DNA of 64,000 nucleotides from Myxococcales bacterium (GCA_016706225.1 JADJKB010000003.1:992001-1056000); one strand, 5' to 3'. Positions 13,627-22,656 are shown, counted from the first letter of the stretch. Numbers and translations: made by a program. The notes: generated by a model from the sequence alone, not told the origin.

Positions 13627-15732
13627 TCAGCACTGACGGCGGTAGACCTTGAGCGTCCAGGGCGAGCAAGAACGACCGCTCGAGTAGCGGACCTCGACGT
13701 TGGCGGTGAAGCTGTCGTCGCTGCCCGAGCTGTCGTCGCACCAGATGGTGATGATGTCGTTTCCCGGCGACGCCGAGTAGAAACCCACCGGGTCGGAGAA
13801 ACATCCGGTGCCGGTCACGTAGAGGTCGTAGTTCACCCCGGTGGGCACCGTGAGCTCGAAGCGCACGGACACGTAGGCGCTGCAGCTCGAGGCCTCGTTC
13901 GCCGTGATCGTGAAGAACTGGCCTTGCGTACCAGTCTTCGTCAAGCTCGCCTCGTTCACGCAGCCAGAGCAACCGCACACGAAGCCGGAGCAAGCGTCAG
14001 CGTCCCAGGTTCCGAGGAGCTGCCCTGGTGCCGAGTTCGACGAACCCGAGTGTTTGGTCTCGCAGCCAGGGTTCGCGTTGCAGTCGCTGTAGCCCGAATT
14101 ACACGAGGTGACCACGCAGCCGCCGCCCGAGCAGGTCGAAGAAGCGTTCGGGAGACTACACGGCCCTTCGTCGACGTTGCCGTCGCAGTCTTGATCGATG
14201 CTGTCGCAGATCTCGACATTGTTGCCCGTGTTGTCGCTGCAAGTGACGGCGTTCATGCCGTTGCACTGCCACTGGCCCTCGTTACAGAGATCCGTGTCCG
14301 AGCCGTCGCACGGTGTGCCGGGTGACTTTGAAAGCGTGCACGCGCCTCCGCACGAGTTGCTGCCCTCGTCGATCTTGCCGTCGCAGTTGTCGTCGGCGCC
14401 GTTGCAGGTCTCGACGTTGTTGCCGGTGTTGTCGGTGCACGACAGCCCGTTGAGCCCGTTGCACACCAGCTGCCCTTCGGCACACAGGTCCGTGTCGGGC
14501 CCGTCGCATCCCGCGCCCAGCACTCCGGACAGTGTGCACACTCCGCCGCACGCGTTGTTGCCCTCGTCGATCTTGCCGTCGCAGTTGTCGTCGACGCCGT
14601 TGCAGATCTCGACGCTGTTGCCCGTGGTATCGCTGCAAGTGACGGCATTCAGCCCGTTACAGGTCCACTGCCCTTCCGCGCAGAGATCGGTGTCCGGGCC
14701 ATCACACGCAGTATTGGGTGTGTTCGAGAGGGTGCAGGCTCCGCCGCAGAGGTTGCCGCCGTTGTCGATCTTGCCGTCGCAGTCGTTGTCCTGGCCGTCG
14801 CAGGTTTCGCTTCCGGGCTGCGTTACCGCCACACACTCGAGCTTGCCGTTCTTGCAAGTCTGAGCGCCCAGCGAACAAACCCCCGAGAGTCCGGTGGAGC
14901 AGGTCGCGCCACCGCCCGGGTTGTTCTCGTCGTCCTGGTTGTTGCAGTTGTTGTCCTTGCCGTCGCAGATCTCGGTGGTCGGCACCACCTCGCCCTGGCA
15001 AGTACCCCACTTGCCGCCGGTGCAGGTCTGCAGACCGCTCTTGCAGAGACCCACGCCTTCGGTTGCCGATGGGCCCGAGTAACAAGTCTGCGTCTTGCCG
15101 TCCTGACAGCTACAGCCTTCATCGATGTTGCCATCGCAGTTGTCGTCGACGCCGTCGCACTTCTCCGTCGCGCTGCCGGTCTTCGGCGTGCAGGTCTGCG
15201 GCACGCCCTTCACGCAGTTTTCCACCGTGACCTGGCACACACCCTTGCCGCAGGTGGTCTGACCGAGCGCCTCGTCCACGAGGCCGTTGCAGTCGTTGTC
15301 CTTGCTGTCGCAGGTCTCGGCCGTGGCCGGCACGACCTCACCTTCACACGCGCCCCATTGCCCGGCCTGGCATTTCTGTTTGCCAGCCTTGCACTCGCCG
15401 ACACCGTCGGTGCCCGGTGTGCCGCTGTAACAATTCTGTTCGTCGCTGCCGCTGCACTCTCCTCCGGCGTCGGAGCCTGCGTCGCTCCCGGAATCGGAAG
15501 CCCCGCTGCCGCCATCCTGCGCGCCGGTTCCACCACTGCCGCCCGTGCCACCCGTTGCCGCGGTGCCGGAGTCCCCAGCGCCGGTGCCGCCCGTGCCGCC
15601 CGTGGCACCCGCGTCCGTTCCTCCTTTGCCACCCCCGCCCGTCACGTCCTCGCCGGACGCACACGCAACTGCCAGCGCGGTGGCGAGACCAGGAACGAGC
15701 AGCAGCGAGACGGCCCGAACGATGCGACGCAT
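13627..15732 (-). CDS. Lipoprotein with seven MopE-type metal-binding repeats
   Basis: The 701-residue protein has a signal peptide and lipobox LAVAC, a Gly/Thr/Ser linker, then a long Cys-rich region with seven repeats of the form C(N/D)GxDDNCDGxIDEG, each followed by a Cys pair segment such as GKAGTQ- or ACGGVCTL-like blocks. This is the putative metal-binding motif named after MopE, a copper-binding surface protein of Methylococcus. The acidic loops also resemble calcium-binding Dx[DN]xDG loops. The last ~140 residues form a separate beta-rich domain resembling the pre-peptidase C-terminal type (SVRFELTVPTGVNYDLYV). The ATG at 15730-15732 is chosen over an upstream one because it is preceded by a strong GGAGG. 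Surface location and metal binding are inferences. Confidence 0.85.
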   Translation of the reverse strand: MRRIVRAVSLLLVPGLATALAVACASGEDVTGGGGKGGTDAGATGGTGGTGAGDSGTAATGGTGGSGGTGAQDGGSGASDSGSDAGSDAGGECSGSDEQNCYSGTPGTDGVGECKAGKQKCQAGQWGACEGEVVPATAETCDSKDNDCNGLVDEALGQTTCGKGVCQVTVENCVKGVPQTCTPKTGSATEKCDGVDDNCDGNIDEGCSCQDGKTQTCYSGPSATEGVGLCKSGLQTCTGGKWGTCQGEVVPTTEICDGKDNNCNNQDDENNPGGGATCSTGLSGVCSLGAQTCKNGKLECVAVTQPGSETCDGQDNDCDGKIDNGGNLCGGACTLSNTPNTACDGPDTDLCAEGQWTCNGLNAVTCSDTTGNSVEICNGVDDNCDGKIDEGNNACGGVCTLSGVLGAGCDGPDTDLCAEGQLVCNGLNGLSCTDNTGNNVETCNGADDNCDGKIDEGSNSCGGACTLSKSPGTPCDGSDTDLCNEGQWQCNGMNAVTCSDNTGNNVEICDSIDQDCDGNVDEGPCSLPNASSTCSGGGCVVTSCNSGYSDCNANPGCETKHSGSSNSAPGQLLGTWDADACSGFVCGCSGCVNEASLTKTGTQGQFFTITANEASSCSAYVSVRFELTVPTGVNYDLYVTGTGCFSDPVGFYSASPGNDIITIWCDDSSGSDDSFTANVEVRYSSGRSCSPWTLKVYRRQC

Positions 15733-15740
15733 TGCAAATA

Positions 15741-15745
15741 CCTCC
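15741..15745 (-). promoter_or_regulatory. Strong ribosome binding site GGAGG of the MopE-repeat gene
   Basis: GGAGG lies 8 bases before the ATG at 15730-15732. It decides the start against an in-frame ATG about 100 bases upstream. Confidence 0.75.
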
Positions 15746-15851
15746 GGCCGGAGGGACACGCCTCCGAGGCCCAACGTGCGCCTATTTTCCCCTGATTCGC
15801 CCCACGGCGCCAACTTGGCCGGGAGTGGACCCATGAAACCGCGCTCAATCT

Positions 15852-16424
15852 TCAGGTGGGCACGCGACGCCGGGACGCGACCAAAGCGCGAATCGCCGCC
15901 TGCCCGCGCCGGTGTGCCCGCGCCTGCGGCTGCACGTGCGTCGCGAGTCGTTCCGCCAGAGGACCCAAGCGCAGGTGGGTGACCGCGAGCGCCAAGGCGT
16001 CGGCGGCGTCACCCGGCGGGAGCTCCGCGAGCGACAACACTGCGCGCACCATCAGCGCGACCTGGCGTTTGTCAGCCTGCCCGCGACCCGCAACCGTGCG
16101 CTTCACACGAGCCGGCGCGTACTCCGCGACGTTGACGCCGGCGCGCGCGAGGGAGAGCAACACGACTCCGCGCGCGTGACCGAGCTTCGCGGCGGCCTGG
16201 GCGTCCTTGTGGAAGAACAGGCTCTCGACCGAGCCGACGTCAGGTGTGTACCGAGTGATCACCTGCGCGAGCTCGGAGTCGATGCGCTGCAAGCGCCCGG
16301 CGAGGGCCATCTTGGCATCCAGGTGAATCACGCCGTGCGCGATGTGCCTCAATCGGCTGCCGCTACGCTCCACCACACCCCACCCGAGGTGCAGCGTGCC
16401 GGGGTCGATGCCGAGGGCGATCAC
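15852..16424 (-). CDS. ruvC: Holliday junction resolvase RuvC
   Basis: Endonuclease that cuts Holliday junctions made by RecA and moved by RuvAB. The catalytic acids are in place: Asp7 (GIDPGT), Glu67 (SVESLFF), Asp139 and Asp142 (PPGDAADALALA). The conserved KDAQAAAKLGHARGV and APARVKRTVAGRGQADKRQV blocks are also present. Length 190, with a basic Arg-rich C-terminal tail slightly longer than usual. The start is GTG (16422-16424), and the first strand begins right after it. ruvA and ruvB are not next to it here, in contrast with many bacteria. The upstream region holds the kinase remnant on the other strand. Confidence 0.95.
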   Translation of the reverse strand: MIALGIDPGTLHLGWGVVERSGSRLRHIAHGVIHLDAKMALAGRLQRIDSELAQVITRYTPDVGSVESLFFHKDAQAAAKLGHARGVVLLSLARAGVNVAEYAPARVKRTVAGRGQADKRQVALMVRAVLSLAELPPGDAADALALAVTHLRLGPLAERLATHVQPQARAHRRGQAAIRALVASRRRVPT

Positions 16425-16577
16425 GCATCGGTCGTAGCAGGGGTGGCGGTGAATGGAAAGTCTCTTGCCTCGATCGCCGCCGCAAGGTCGAGCAGAGGAG
16501 CGGTCAAGCCGCTTGCATCGCGGAACGGAGTGGCGCTAGCTCGGCTTGCATTGCAACAGGTAATCCCAGCACCCGGA

Positions 16578-16972
16578 ATGGTCCTCGCCGAGCGGTACCG
16601 GCTGGATGAACAGATCGGACACGGGGGTTTCAGCCAGGTATTTCGCGCGACCGAGCTCCGGATCGGGCGCGAGGTGGCGATCAAGATCTTGAGCCAGGAC
16701 AGCGTCGACGCCGCCGGCGAACAACGCTTTCAGCGGGAGGCGGAGCTGGCGCGGCAGCTGACCCACCCGAACACGGTGCACCTGCTGGACTTCGACCTCA
16801 GCCACCGACCCAGCCCGTTCATCGTGTACGAGCTGCTCAGCGGCGACACCCTGGAGCGGGTCGTCAAGCGTGATGGGCCGCTGGCCGAACGCCGCGCCTG
16901 GTGGTGAGCGTGCTGGCGTTCGCGGTGCTCGGGATCGCGGCGCTGCTCGCGTGGCGATGGCTGGCTCGCTGA
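16578..16972 (+). pseudogene. Ser/Thr protein kinase gene reduced by an internal deletion
   Basis: From ATG 16578 the frame encodes a Hanks-type kinase N-lobe: the glycine loop IGHGGFSQVF, VAIK lysine, the alpha-C glutamate in QREAELARQL and the hinge IVYELLSGDTLE. It stops at 16905-16907 after only 109 residues. The HRD catalytic loop, DFG and everything else of the C-lobe are missing. Immediately after, in another frame, bases 16892-16972 encode LVVSVLAFAVLGIAALLAWR and a stop. This is a single membrane helix of the kind that ends or follows the kinase domain in myxobacterial receptor kinases. The two ends of one gene therefore appear joined out of frame by a deletion of the middle. No kinase activity is expected. 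Confidence 0.75.
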
Positions 16973-17034
16973 GCGGAGACCCAGCCCTTCGATTTTGCGT
17001 CGCGCCGACCAGACGACGGTCTACCCTGGCAATC

Positions 17035-17436
17035 ATGACGCACCAATTGAGGCTAGCCGCGCTCGTCCTGCTTGCACTGCCCACCTCGCTCGCCGCCTGT
17101 GGTGATGACGACAACGGAGGCGGTGGCACCGAGGCAGACAAGATCGGCGTCGGCGCGAGCTGCAACGTGAACGAGGACTGCGCGGTCAAGGGGCAGACCT
17201 GTCTGCCCTTCAAGGGCGGTTACTGCGGTCTCGCGGACTGCACCGCAGACGCCGACTGCCCGCAGGGTTCGGCCTGTGTGAGCCACGACGACGGCAAGAA
17301 CTATTGCTTCCGCATCTGCCTCGACAAGTCCGAGTGTAACTACAACCGCCCCGTCGATCTCGCGTCGAACTGCTCGTCCAACGTCACGTTCGTCGAAGGC
17401 AAGAAGGGCAACAAGGCCTGCGTGCCCCCGAGCTGA
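17035..17436 (+). CDS. Cys-rich lipoprotein, 133 residues
   Basis: Signal peptide with lipobox SLAAC (Cys22), a short Asp/Gly linker (GDDDNGGGG), then about 100 residues with some ten cysteines in CNVNEDC, CLPFKGGYC, CTADADCPQGSAC and CLDKSEC patterns. This CxxxxDC...C layout is common in surface lipoproteins of this bacterial group and resembles small disulfide-rich extracellular domains. No specific family is recognised. The ATG at 17035 is chosen because the signal peptide starts there. It ends 3 bases before the convergent esterase gene. Confidence 0.75.
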   Translation: MTHQLRLAALVLLALPTSLAACGDDDNGGGGTEADKIGVGASCNVNEDCAVKGQTCLPFKGGYCGLADCTADADCPQGSACVSHDDGKNYCFRICLDKSECNYNRPVDLASNCSSNVTFVEGKKGNKACVPPS

Positions 17437-17439
17437 GGA

Positions 17440-18417
17440 CTACTTCGCGTGCTCGGCGAAGAAATCGAAGATTGCCTTGCTGGCGTCGAGCTCTCGGCTG
17501 ACTCGGCCGACTGTGCGCTCGGGCAAATACTGCCTCCCGCCCGGCCAGGTGTGCCCACCGCCCTCGATCCGATAGAGGGCGACGGTCGTGCCATCGGCGC
17601 ACCCTTCGCGCGCCTCGAAGCTGACGCGCGTGCCGTCGTCCGGATCGAGGTCCGGTAGCGTCCGCGGCCCCGAACGTCGGGTGCACGCCGCGTGTTTGGC
17701 GAACAGCTCCAGCGTTGCATCGGTCGAGAGCACCTCGCCACGCTCCTTGCCGAGCACGCGGATCTGTCCGCCGCGAAACGGTACGAGCGGATCTTCGGTG
17801 CCGTTGACCAGCAACACCGAGAGCGGCCGCTTCGGGGCGGTGTGCTCGAGGCCGACGGGGAGTCCCATGGTGACGGGCGCCACCGCTCGGATCCGCTCCG
17901 ACAGATCGACGGCCAGCCGAAAGCTCATGGCACCACCGTTGCTGATCCCCGTGACGAACACCCGCTCCCGATCGACTCCCCACTTCGCGTGGGCGTGGTC
18001 GATCAGCGTCGAAATGTACCCCACGTCGTCGACGCCGGCTCGCTCGCGGGAGGCGCGATCGACGCTCGGTCGCCCGTCGTTCCAACCCTTGGCGACGCCC
18101 TGAGGAAACAAGAGGACCCAGCCCCGCGCGTCAGCCTCGCGCGTCAGCGAGAACTTGGTGAAGCTGTTGAAATACGCCGCCACGCCGCCGCCGCCGTGCA
18201 GCGCAATCACGAGCGGCACGGCGAGCGTGGGGGAGTGACCGGGCGGCAGGTGTACGAGGAAACTCCGCTCGCGCCCCTCATGTTCGAGCTGATGCTCGGT
18301 CAGTCCGGCACGCGCGCGGGCGCGACACGACAGGAGCACCGCTAGCACCAACACGACCGCGCCGAGCGCCGCGAAGTACCGGCGTCTGCGCCTGGCAGCG
18401 GGCGGCACGTCGCCCAC
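17440..18417 (-). CDS. LpqC/PHB-depolymerase-type esterase
   Basis: The 325-residue protein has an N-terminal hydrophobic segment ending in LLSC (Cys31, a possible lipobox) after an Arg-rich start, so it is exported or membrane-anchored. The catalytic domain shows ALHGGGG (oxyanion), WNDGRPSVDRA, the nucleophile elbow TGISNGGAMS with Ser159, the acid in NGTEDPLVPF and His in GGGHTWPGG. This set is typical of the poly(3-hydroxybutyrate) depolymerase, LpqC and feruloyl esterase group. Without a polymer-binding domain a small or soluble ester is as likely as PHB. It starts 6 bases after the glycosyltransferase gene on the same strand. Confidence 0.85.
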   Translation of the reverse strand: MGDVPPAARRRRRYFAALGAVVLVLAVLLSCRARARAGLTEHQLEHEGRERSFLVHLPPGHSPTLAVPLVIALHGGGGVAAYFNSFTKFSLTREADARGWVLLFPQGVAKGWNDGRPSVDRASRERAGVDDVGYISTLIDHAHAKWGVDRERVFVTGISNGGAMSFRLAVDLSERIRAVAPVTMGLPVGLEHTAPKRPLSVLLVNGTEDPLVPFRGGQIRVLGKERGEVLSTDATLELFAKHAACTRRSGPRTLPDLDPDDGTRVSFEAREGCADGTTVALYRIEGGGHTWPGGRQYLPERTVGRVSRELDASKAIFDFFAEHAK

Positions 18418-18423
18418 CAGCCT

Positions 18424-19584
18424 TCAGACCTCGGTCGTCGACGCGCCGGCGTCCGGCTGGTCCGGCGTCCACTTGCCCATGGCCTCGGACTCCAGGCGGT
18501 CGGGGCCCGGCTCGTCCGCCGCGCGCCGACGGATCAGCTCGTCGACACACGCAAACAGCATCCCGTTGTCGTGGCGCTCGAAGCGCTCGAGGTTCGCCGT
18601 GAACTCGTCCACGCGCCCGAGAAAACCGGAGATCACGTCCTGACTCAGCTTGGGCGCCCACTGCCCGTAACCCAGCTGCTCCAGGTAGCGTGCGTTCAGC
18701 TCCTGTTCGTATTGCTGTTCGATCGGCACCGACAAGAGCGGAACGTGCAAACTCACGGCCTCGCTCATCAGCGAGAACCCGCCGCCGGCGATCACGGCGC
18801 GGGCAGTGCGCAGGTCGTCGACGAAGCCGTTCTCCGAGAACGGTCGCAGCGTGACGTTGCCGTCGGTGCCGTCCTTCCCCATGCCGTAGACCCGGAAGCG
18901 AAACGGCAGCTTCTTGAGCGTGGGTACCAGCTGCTCGTTGTTGCCGGCCGTCTGATAGACCAGCACGTGATCGCCGGGCTCGCGCCGCGCCGCCAAGATC
19001 TCCGGCCGCAAGATGGGCGGGACCAAGCTGGTGCGGCGTTTCTTCACCGGTGGGTAGAAGAAGCTCGTCACCAGGTAGTGGTAGGCGCCGGGCATCTTGA
19101 TCTTCACCGCCAGCTTGGCGATGCGAAAGTTCATGCCTCCGGATTTCGTGAGCGGCTTTTCGTGCCGGCAGCGGTTGATGACCTGCATGTTGTCGATGCT
19201 GATCACCGGCAAAAAATGGTTCAGCGCGTAGAAGGCCGCCCAGGACTCGAAGTCGCTGATCACCAGCTCCGGCGTGAAGCCGTCCTCGGCGACCTTGCGG
19301 TACACCTCGATGTTCTTCTTGATGCCCTTCGGTGCGTCCTTCAGGTTCTCGAACAGACTCTCGGACTTGTCGAGGCGGTTGCCGAAGTAACGCAGGCTCA
19401 GCCCGTGGATCTCCTCCACCGTCAGCCGGTCGCGCCCCGCCAGACGATCCGTCAGGAACTTGTGGGCACGGCCGGACACCACGACCTTGATCTCGTGACC
19501 CGCCGCCAGAAGGTGCTCGAGGACCACACGACTGCGAGTCGCGTGCCCCATGCCTTCGCCCACGACCCCATAAAGAATCCGCAT
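18424..19584 (-). CDS. GT-B fold glycosyltransferase (MJ1255-like)
   Basis: The 386-residue protein begins with a classic GT-B nucleotide-sugar enzyme N-terminus, MRILYGVVGEGMGHATRSR. It carries DFESWAAFYA in the N-domain and, in the C-domain, ARAVIAGGGFSLMSEAVSLH followed by PLLSVPIEQQYEQ, as in the MurG/UDP-glucuronosyltransferase-like MJ1255 family. A hydrophilic tail of about 50 residues follows the fold. The start at 19582-19584 is preceded by GGAGG and puts the Rossmann strand at residue 2. An upstream in-frame ATG would add 20 unrelated residues. Acceptor and donor are unknown. Probably co-transcribed with the esterase. Confidence 0.83.
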   Translation of the reverse strand: MRILYGVVGEGMGHATRSRVVLEHLLAAGHEIKVVVSGRAHKFLTDRLAGRDRLTVEEIHGLSLRYFGNRLDKSESLFENLKDAPKGIKKNIEVYRKVAEDGFTPELVISDFESWAAFYALNHFLPVISIDNMQVINRCRHEKPLTKSGGMNFRIAKLAVKIKMPGAYHYLVTSFFYPPVKKRRTSLVPPILRPEILAARREPGDHVLVYQTAGNNEQLVPTLKKLPFRFRVYGMGKDGTDGNVTLRPFSENGFVDDLRTARAVIAGGGFSLMSEAVSLHVPLLSVPIEQQYEQELNARYLEQLGYGQWAPKLSQDVISGFLGRVDEFTANLERFERHDNGMLFACVDELIRRRAADEPGPDRLESEAMGKWTPDQPDAGASTTEV

Positions 19585-19712
19585 TTCAGAACCTCCGACG
19601 GGCCGAGCGTCGTCCGTGTGGCGCGCCCGGTCGAGCGGGGGCAAATGTTCACCGCTTCTCGGATCTCGGAACGCGAGCGTCCGCCGGAAATCCGTGCCAA
19701 GACTCCGCCGCC

Positions 19713-20030
19713 GTGACCCGCCCCCTGACCGGAAAACAGCGCCGCCACCTGCGCGCCCTCGCCCACCACCTCGATCCGGTGATCCAGATCGGCAACGCCG
19801 GAGTGACCGAGGGATTTCTCGCCGAGCTGGGCCGAGCGCTGCACACTCACGAGCTGGTCAAGGTGCGGGTGGGCACCGAGAGCCCCATCACCGCAACCGA
19901 CAGCGTCCTGCCCATCGAAACCGGGACGAAGTCCCAGGTCGCACAGGTCATCGGGCGCACGCTGATCGTGTATCGCCGGCGCCAGAAAGATCCGAAGATC
20001 GTGCTGCCTAAGGAAGCCGGCAAGAAGTAG
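19713..20030 (+). CDS. yhbY: YhbY/CRS1 family RNA-binding protein
   Basis: The 105-residue single CRM domain protein has LTGKQRRHLRALAHHLDPV, the IGNAGVTEGFLAEL motif with the GxxG-type loop, the helix HELVKVRV, and IGRTLIVYRRR near the end. All are characteristic of YhbY, which associates with pre-50S ribosomes. The GTG start at 19713 gives the standard N-terminus. It is the first gene of a tight operon with a universal stress protein (11 bases) and oligoribonuclease (1 base further on), a sensible RNA-metabolism grouping. Confidence 0.92.
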   Translation: MTRPLTGKQRRHLRALAHHLDPVIQIGNAGVTEGFLAELGRALHTHELVKVRVGTESPITATDSVLPIETGTKSQVAQVIGRTLIVYRRRQKDPKIVLPKEAGKK

Positions 20031-20041
20031 ACTCAGGCCTC

Positions 20042-20542
20042 ATGCCGCAAGCCGCGCGACCCACCGCGTTCAAGACCATCCTGGTGGCCACGGATCTGTC
20101 CGAGACCGGCGCCCACGCGCTCGACTACGCCCTGTGTCTGGCGTCCGAACGCGACGACGCGGCGCTGCACGTCGTGTACGTCGCCGGAACGCGCGGCGAC
20201 CTGCTCGAGGTCACCACGCCAGAAGGCAGCGCGGAGATGACCGCGGGAGCCGCCGCCAAGTACCTCGCCGATCACGTCGAGCGCGCACGAGTCGACGCCA
20301 TGAAAGAAGGCGAGCCCATCGAGAGCGGGCGAGTCAGCGTGCACGTGCGCTCCGGTGTGGCCGACGACGAGATCGTCACCTTGGCCGAGAAACTCGCGGT
20401 GAGCCTGATCGTGCTCGGCACCCACGGGCGCCGTGGGCTCCGAAATCTGGTGCTCGGCTCGGTGGCTGAGAGTGTGCTGAAAGTCGCGACCCGCCCGGTG
20501 CTGGTGGTGAGGCCCAAGGCCTATCCTCCACCCGAAGAATGA
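20042..20542 (+). CDS. Universal stress protein (UspA family)
   Basis: The 166-residue single Usp domain protein starts with FKTILVATDLSETGAHALDYA and ends with the ATP-binding type motif GTHGRRGLRNLVLGSVAES and VLKVATRPVLVVRP. The G-2x-G-9x-G-(S/T) pattern predicts ATP binding, as in the MJ0577 subgroup. The role in stress is known only in general terms. It lies between yhbY and orn in an operon. Confidence 0.92.
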   Translation: MPQAARPTAFKTILVATDLSETGAHALDYALCLASERDDAALHVVYVAGTRGDLLEVTTPEGSAEMTAGAAAKYLADHVERARVDAMKEGEPIESGRVSVHVRSGVADDEIVTLAEKLAVSLIVLGTHGRRGLRNLVLGSVAESVLKVATRPVLVVRPKAYPPPEE

Positions 20543-20543
20543 C

Positions 20544-21119
20544 ATGACCGAGGCGTCACGAATCGAGCGCGTTCAGAGCGCCACGAACCTGGTCTGGCTC
20601 GATCTGGAGATGACCGGGCTCGATCCGACCCGGGACGTCATTCTGCAGGCCGCGCTGGTGGTGACCAACGCGGCGCTCGAGTCCCTGGAGGAGTATGCGG
20701 CGGACGTGTGGCAACCCGAGGCCGCGCTCGCCAGCATGGTGCCCTTCGTGCGCGAGATGCACCAGAAGACGGGGCTGTCGGCGCGCATCGCTGGGTCGAA
20801 GACCGATCTCCGGGCCGTCGAGCGGCAGTTGATGGAACGTGTCACTGGCTGGTGTCCGTACGGAGCCGTGCTCTGCGGCAACAGCGTTCACAACGACAAA
20901 GCCTTCATCGACCGCTGGATGCCGGCGCTCGCGGGGTATCTCTCGTATCGTCTGGTCGACGTGTCGAGCTTCAAGGTGCTGGCAAAGCTCTGGTACGGGC
21001 CAGACGCCGTGTTCAAGAAGCCCAAAGAGGGCGAGCACGACGCGATCGTCGACATTCGCAACAGCATCGCGGAGCTGGCGTTCTACCGCGAACGACTCAT
21101 GCGACCCGCTTCGGGTTGA
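20544..21119 (+). CDS. orn: Oligoribonuclease
   Basis: 3'-5' exonuclease that degrades the shortest RNAs, including pGpG. DEDDh residues are visible: LVWLDLEMTGLD (Asp20, Glu22), GNSVHNDKAFID and GEHDAIVDIRNSIAELAFYR (His and last Asp). The 191-residue length is normal for Orn, with a short extension at the front. It starts 1 base after the Usp gene stop, so translation is likely coupled. Orn is often essential and supports cyclic-di-GMP turnover. Confidence 0.95.
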   Translation: MTEASRIERVQSATNLVWLDLEMTGLDPTRDVILQAALVVTNAALESLEEYAADVWQPEAALASMVPFVREMHQKTGLSARIAGSKTDLRAVERQLMERVTGWCPYGAVLCGNSVHNDKAFIDRWMPALAGYLSYRLVDVSSFKVLAKLWYGPDAVFKKPKEGEHDAIVDIRNSIAELAFYRERLMRPASG

Positions 21120-21125
21120 CCGCGC

Positions 21126-22550
21126 TCAACACGCCCGATGCGAGCTGCCGGCGAAGATCTTCCCGGGATTCAAGAGCCCCTGCGGATCGAACACGCGCTT
21201 GATGTCTCGCTGCAAGGTGATCAGCTCCGGTGACTGCTCGAGGGACAGATAGGGGGCCTTGAGCACGCCGATGCCGTGCTCGCCACTGAGGGTGCCCCGG
21301 AGCTCGATCACGTCGCGGAAGAGTCGTTCGATGGCCCGCTGCACCGCCGGCTCCTCGTCCGCCTCGTCCCACAGGAAGTTCACGTGCAGGTTGCCGTCTC
21401 CGGCGTGCCCGTAGGTGAGGTGGCGAACGCCGGATTTTTCCGCGTGCGCGGCCACCCGCTCGAGCAGCTCGGGGATCTGCTGTCGGGGCACGACCACGTC
21501 TTCGCTGAGTTTGTGGCGGGAGAGCTTGCGCACGGCGCGGCTCATCTCGCGGCGAGCCGCCCAGAGTTTCTCCCGCTGCCCGGCATCTGCGGCTACCAAG
21601 ATTTCGAGGGCGCCGTCGCAGGCATTGCCGACGCGTTCGGCCTCGCGCTCGGTCTCGCTCGGCTCCCCATCGACCTCGAGCAAGAGCAGGGCCCCCGCCC
21701 GCTCGGAGAGCTCGTTGCCCGCCGCGCGCATCGCCGCGAGGGTGTGCGAGTCGAGCAGCTCGATGCAGCGGGGGATCACGCCGGCGCCGGTCATGTTGGC
21801 AACCGCCGTGCTGGCGGCTCGCACATCCGGAAACAACGCGAGCAGTGTCATCACGCTCGGCGGCTTCGGCACCAGCCGCAGGGTGACGTCACCAAAAACC
21901 GCGAGGGTGCCTTCACTGCCGACCAGGAGCGCGGTGACATCGTAACCGGTCACCCCCTTCACGGTGCGACGCCCAGCCGCGATGCGCTGACCCCCCATCA
22001 AGAAGGCCTCGACCCCGAGCACGTACTCTCGCGTCACTCCGTACTTGAAGGCGCGGGGACCGCCGGCGTTCTCCGCCACGTTGCCGCCGAGCGCGCAGCT
22101 CTCGACGCTGTTGGGATCCGGCGGGTAGAACAGTCCCTCGCGCTCCACCGCAGCATGCAGATCGGCGAGCACGACTCCGGGCTGAACGACGGCGAGCATC
22201 TCGCGTGGATCGATCTCCTTGATCTGATTCATGCCGAGAGTGGAGAGCACGATGCCGCCCGCGGTGGGCACGGCGCCGCCGGTGCGGCCAGTGCCCGCGC
22301 TGCGCGGAGTGATGGGGACCTCGGCGTCCCGCGCGACGGCGAGTGCCGCCAGGATGTCGGCGCTCGACTCGGCGCGCACCACCGCGAAGGGCACGTGGCC
22401 ACGCGCCTCGGACTCATCCTCGGCGTAGGCAGCGCACGCCTCGCGCTCGGTGAGCAGCTTCGACGGCCCGAGGGCGCGCTCGAGCAAACGCAGCGCCTTT
22501 TCACGCGCAGCGGGACTCGGCAGCCAAGGCTCCGGCGTTGGGCTGGACAT
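21126..22550 (-). CDS. FAD-linked oxidase, GlcD/D-lactate dehydrogenase type
   Basis: The 474-residue protein has an FAD_binding_4 N-terminus (VPITPRSAGTGRTGGAVP, then ALGGNVAENAGGPRAFKYG) and the FAD-oxidase C-terminal domain with LTYGHAGDGNLHVNFLWD and LSGEHGIGVLKAPYLSLEQ. These identify the family of glycolate oxidase GlcD and D-lactate dehydrogenase Dld. The histidines of the GHAGDGN and EGHG-like motifs are present, so it should be active on a D-2-hydroxy acid, with the exact substrate unresolved. No GlcE or GlcF partner lies next to it. It converges with orn, leaving 6 bases between. Confidence 0.9.
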   Translation of the reverse strand: MSSPTPEPWLPSPAAREKALRLLERALGPSKLLTEREACAAYAEDESEARGHVPFAVVRAESSADILAALAVARDAEVPITPRSAGTGRTGGAVPTAGGIVLSTLGMNQIKEIDPREMLAVVQPGVVLADLHAAVEREGLFYPPDPNSVESCALGGNVAENAGGPRAFKYGVTREYVLGVEAFLMGGQRIAAGRRTVKGVTGYDVTALLVGSEGTLAVFGDVTLRLVPKPPSVMTLLALFPDVRAASTAVANMTGAGVIPRCIELLDSHTLAAMRAAGNELSERAGALLLLEVDGEPSETEREAERVGNACDGALEILVAADAGQREKLWAARREMSRAVRKLSRHKLSEDVVVPRQQIPELLERVAAHAEKSGVRHLTYGHAGDGNLHVNFLWDEADEEPAVQRAIERLFRDVIELRGTLSGEHGIGVLKAPYLSLEQSPELITLQRDIKRVFDPQGLLNPGKIFAGSSHRAC

Positions 22551-22656
22551 GCCGAAAAACCATAGCGGAAGCGCCGAGACGCCGCCCGGCCAGCGGAGTT
22601 TTCATGCGCTTTGTGGCGCGCGGCGCGGAGTCCGAGGGGCGAGCCGCTCCCAGATC

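Noticed and set aside
16421..16684. Minus-strand frame upstream of ruvC ending LLDLAAAIEARDFPF..., overlapping the ruvC GTG
   Set aside because: It lies antisense to the kinase remnant for much of its length, has mixed third-position composition, and no start or domain. It might be a lost gene end, but support is too weak.
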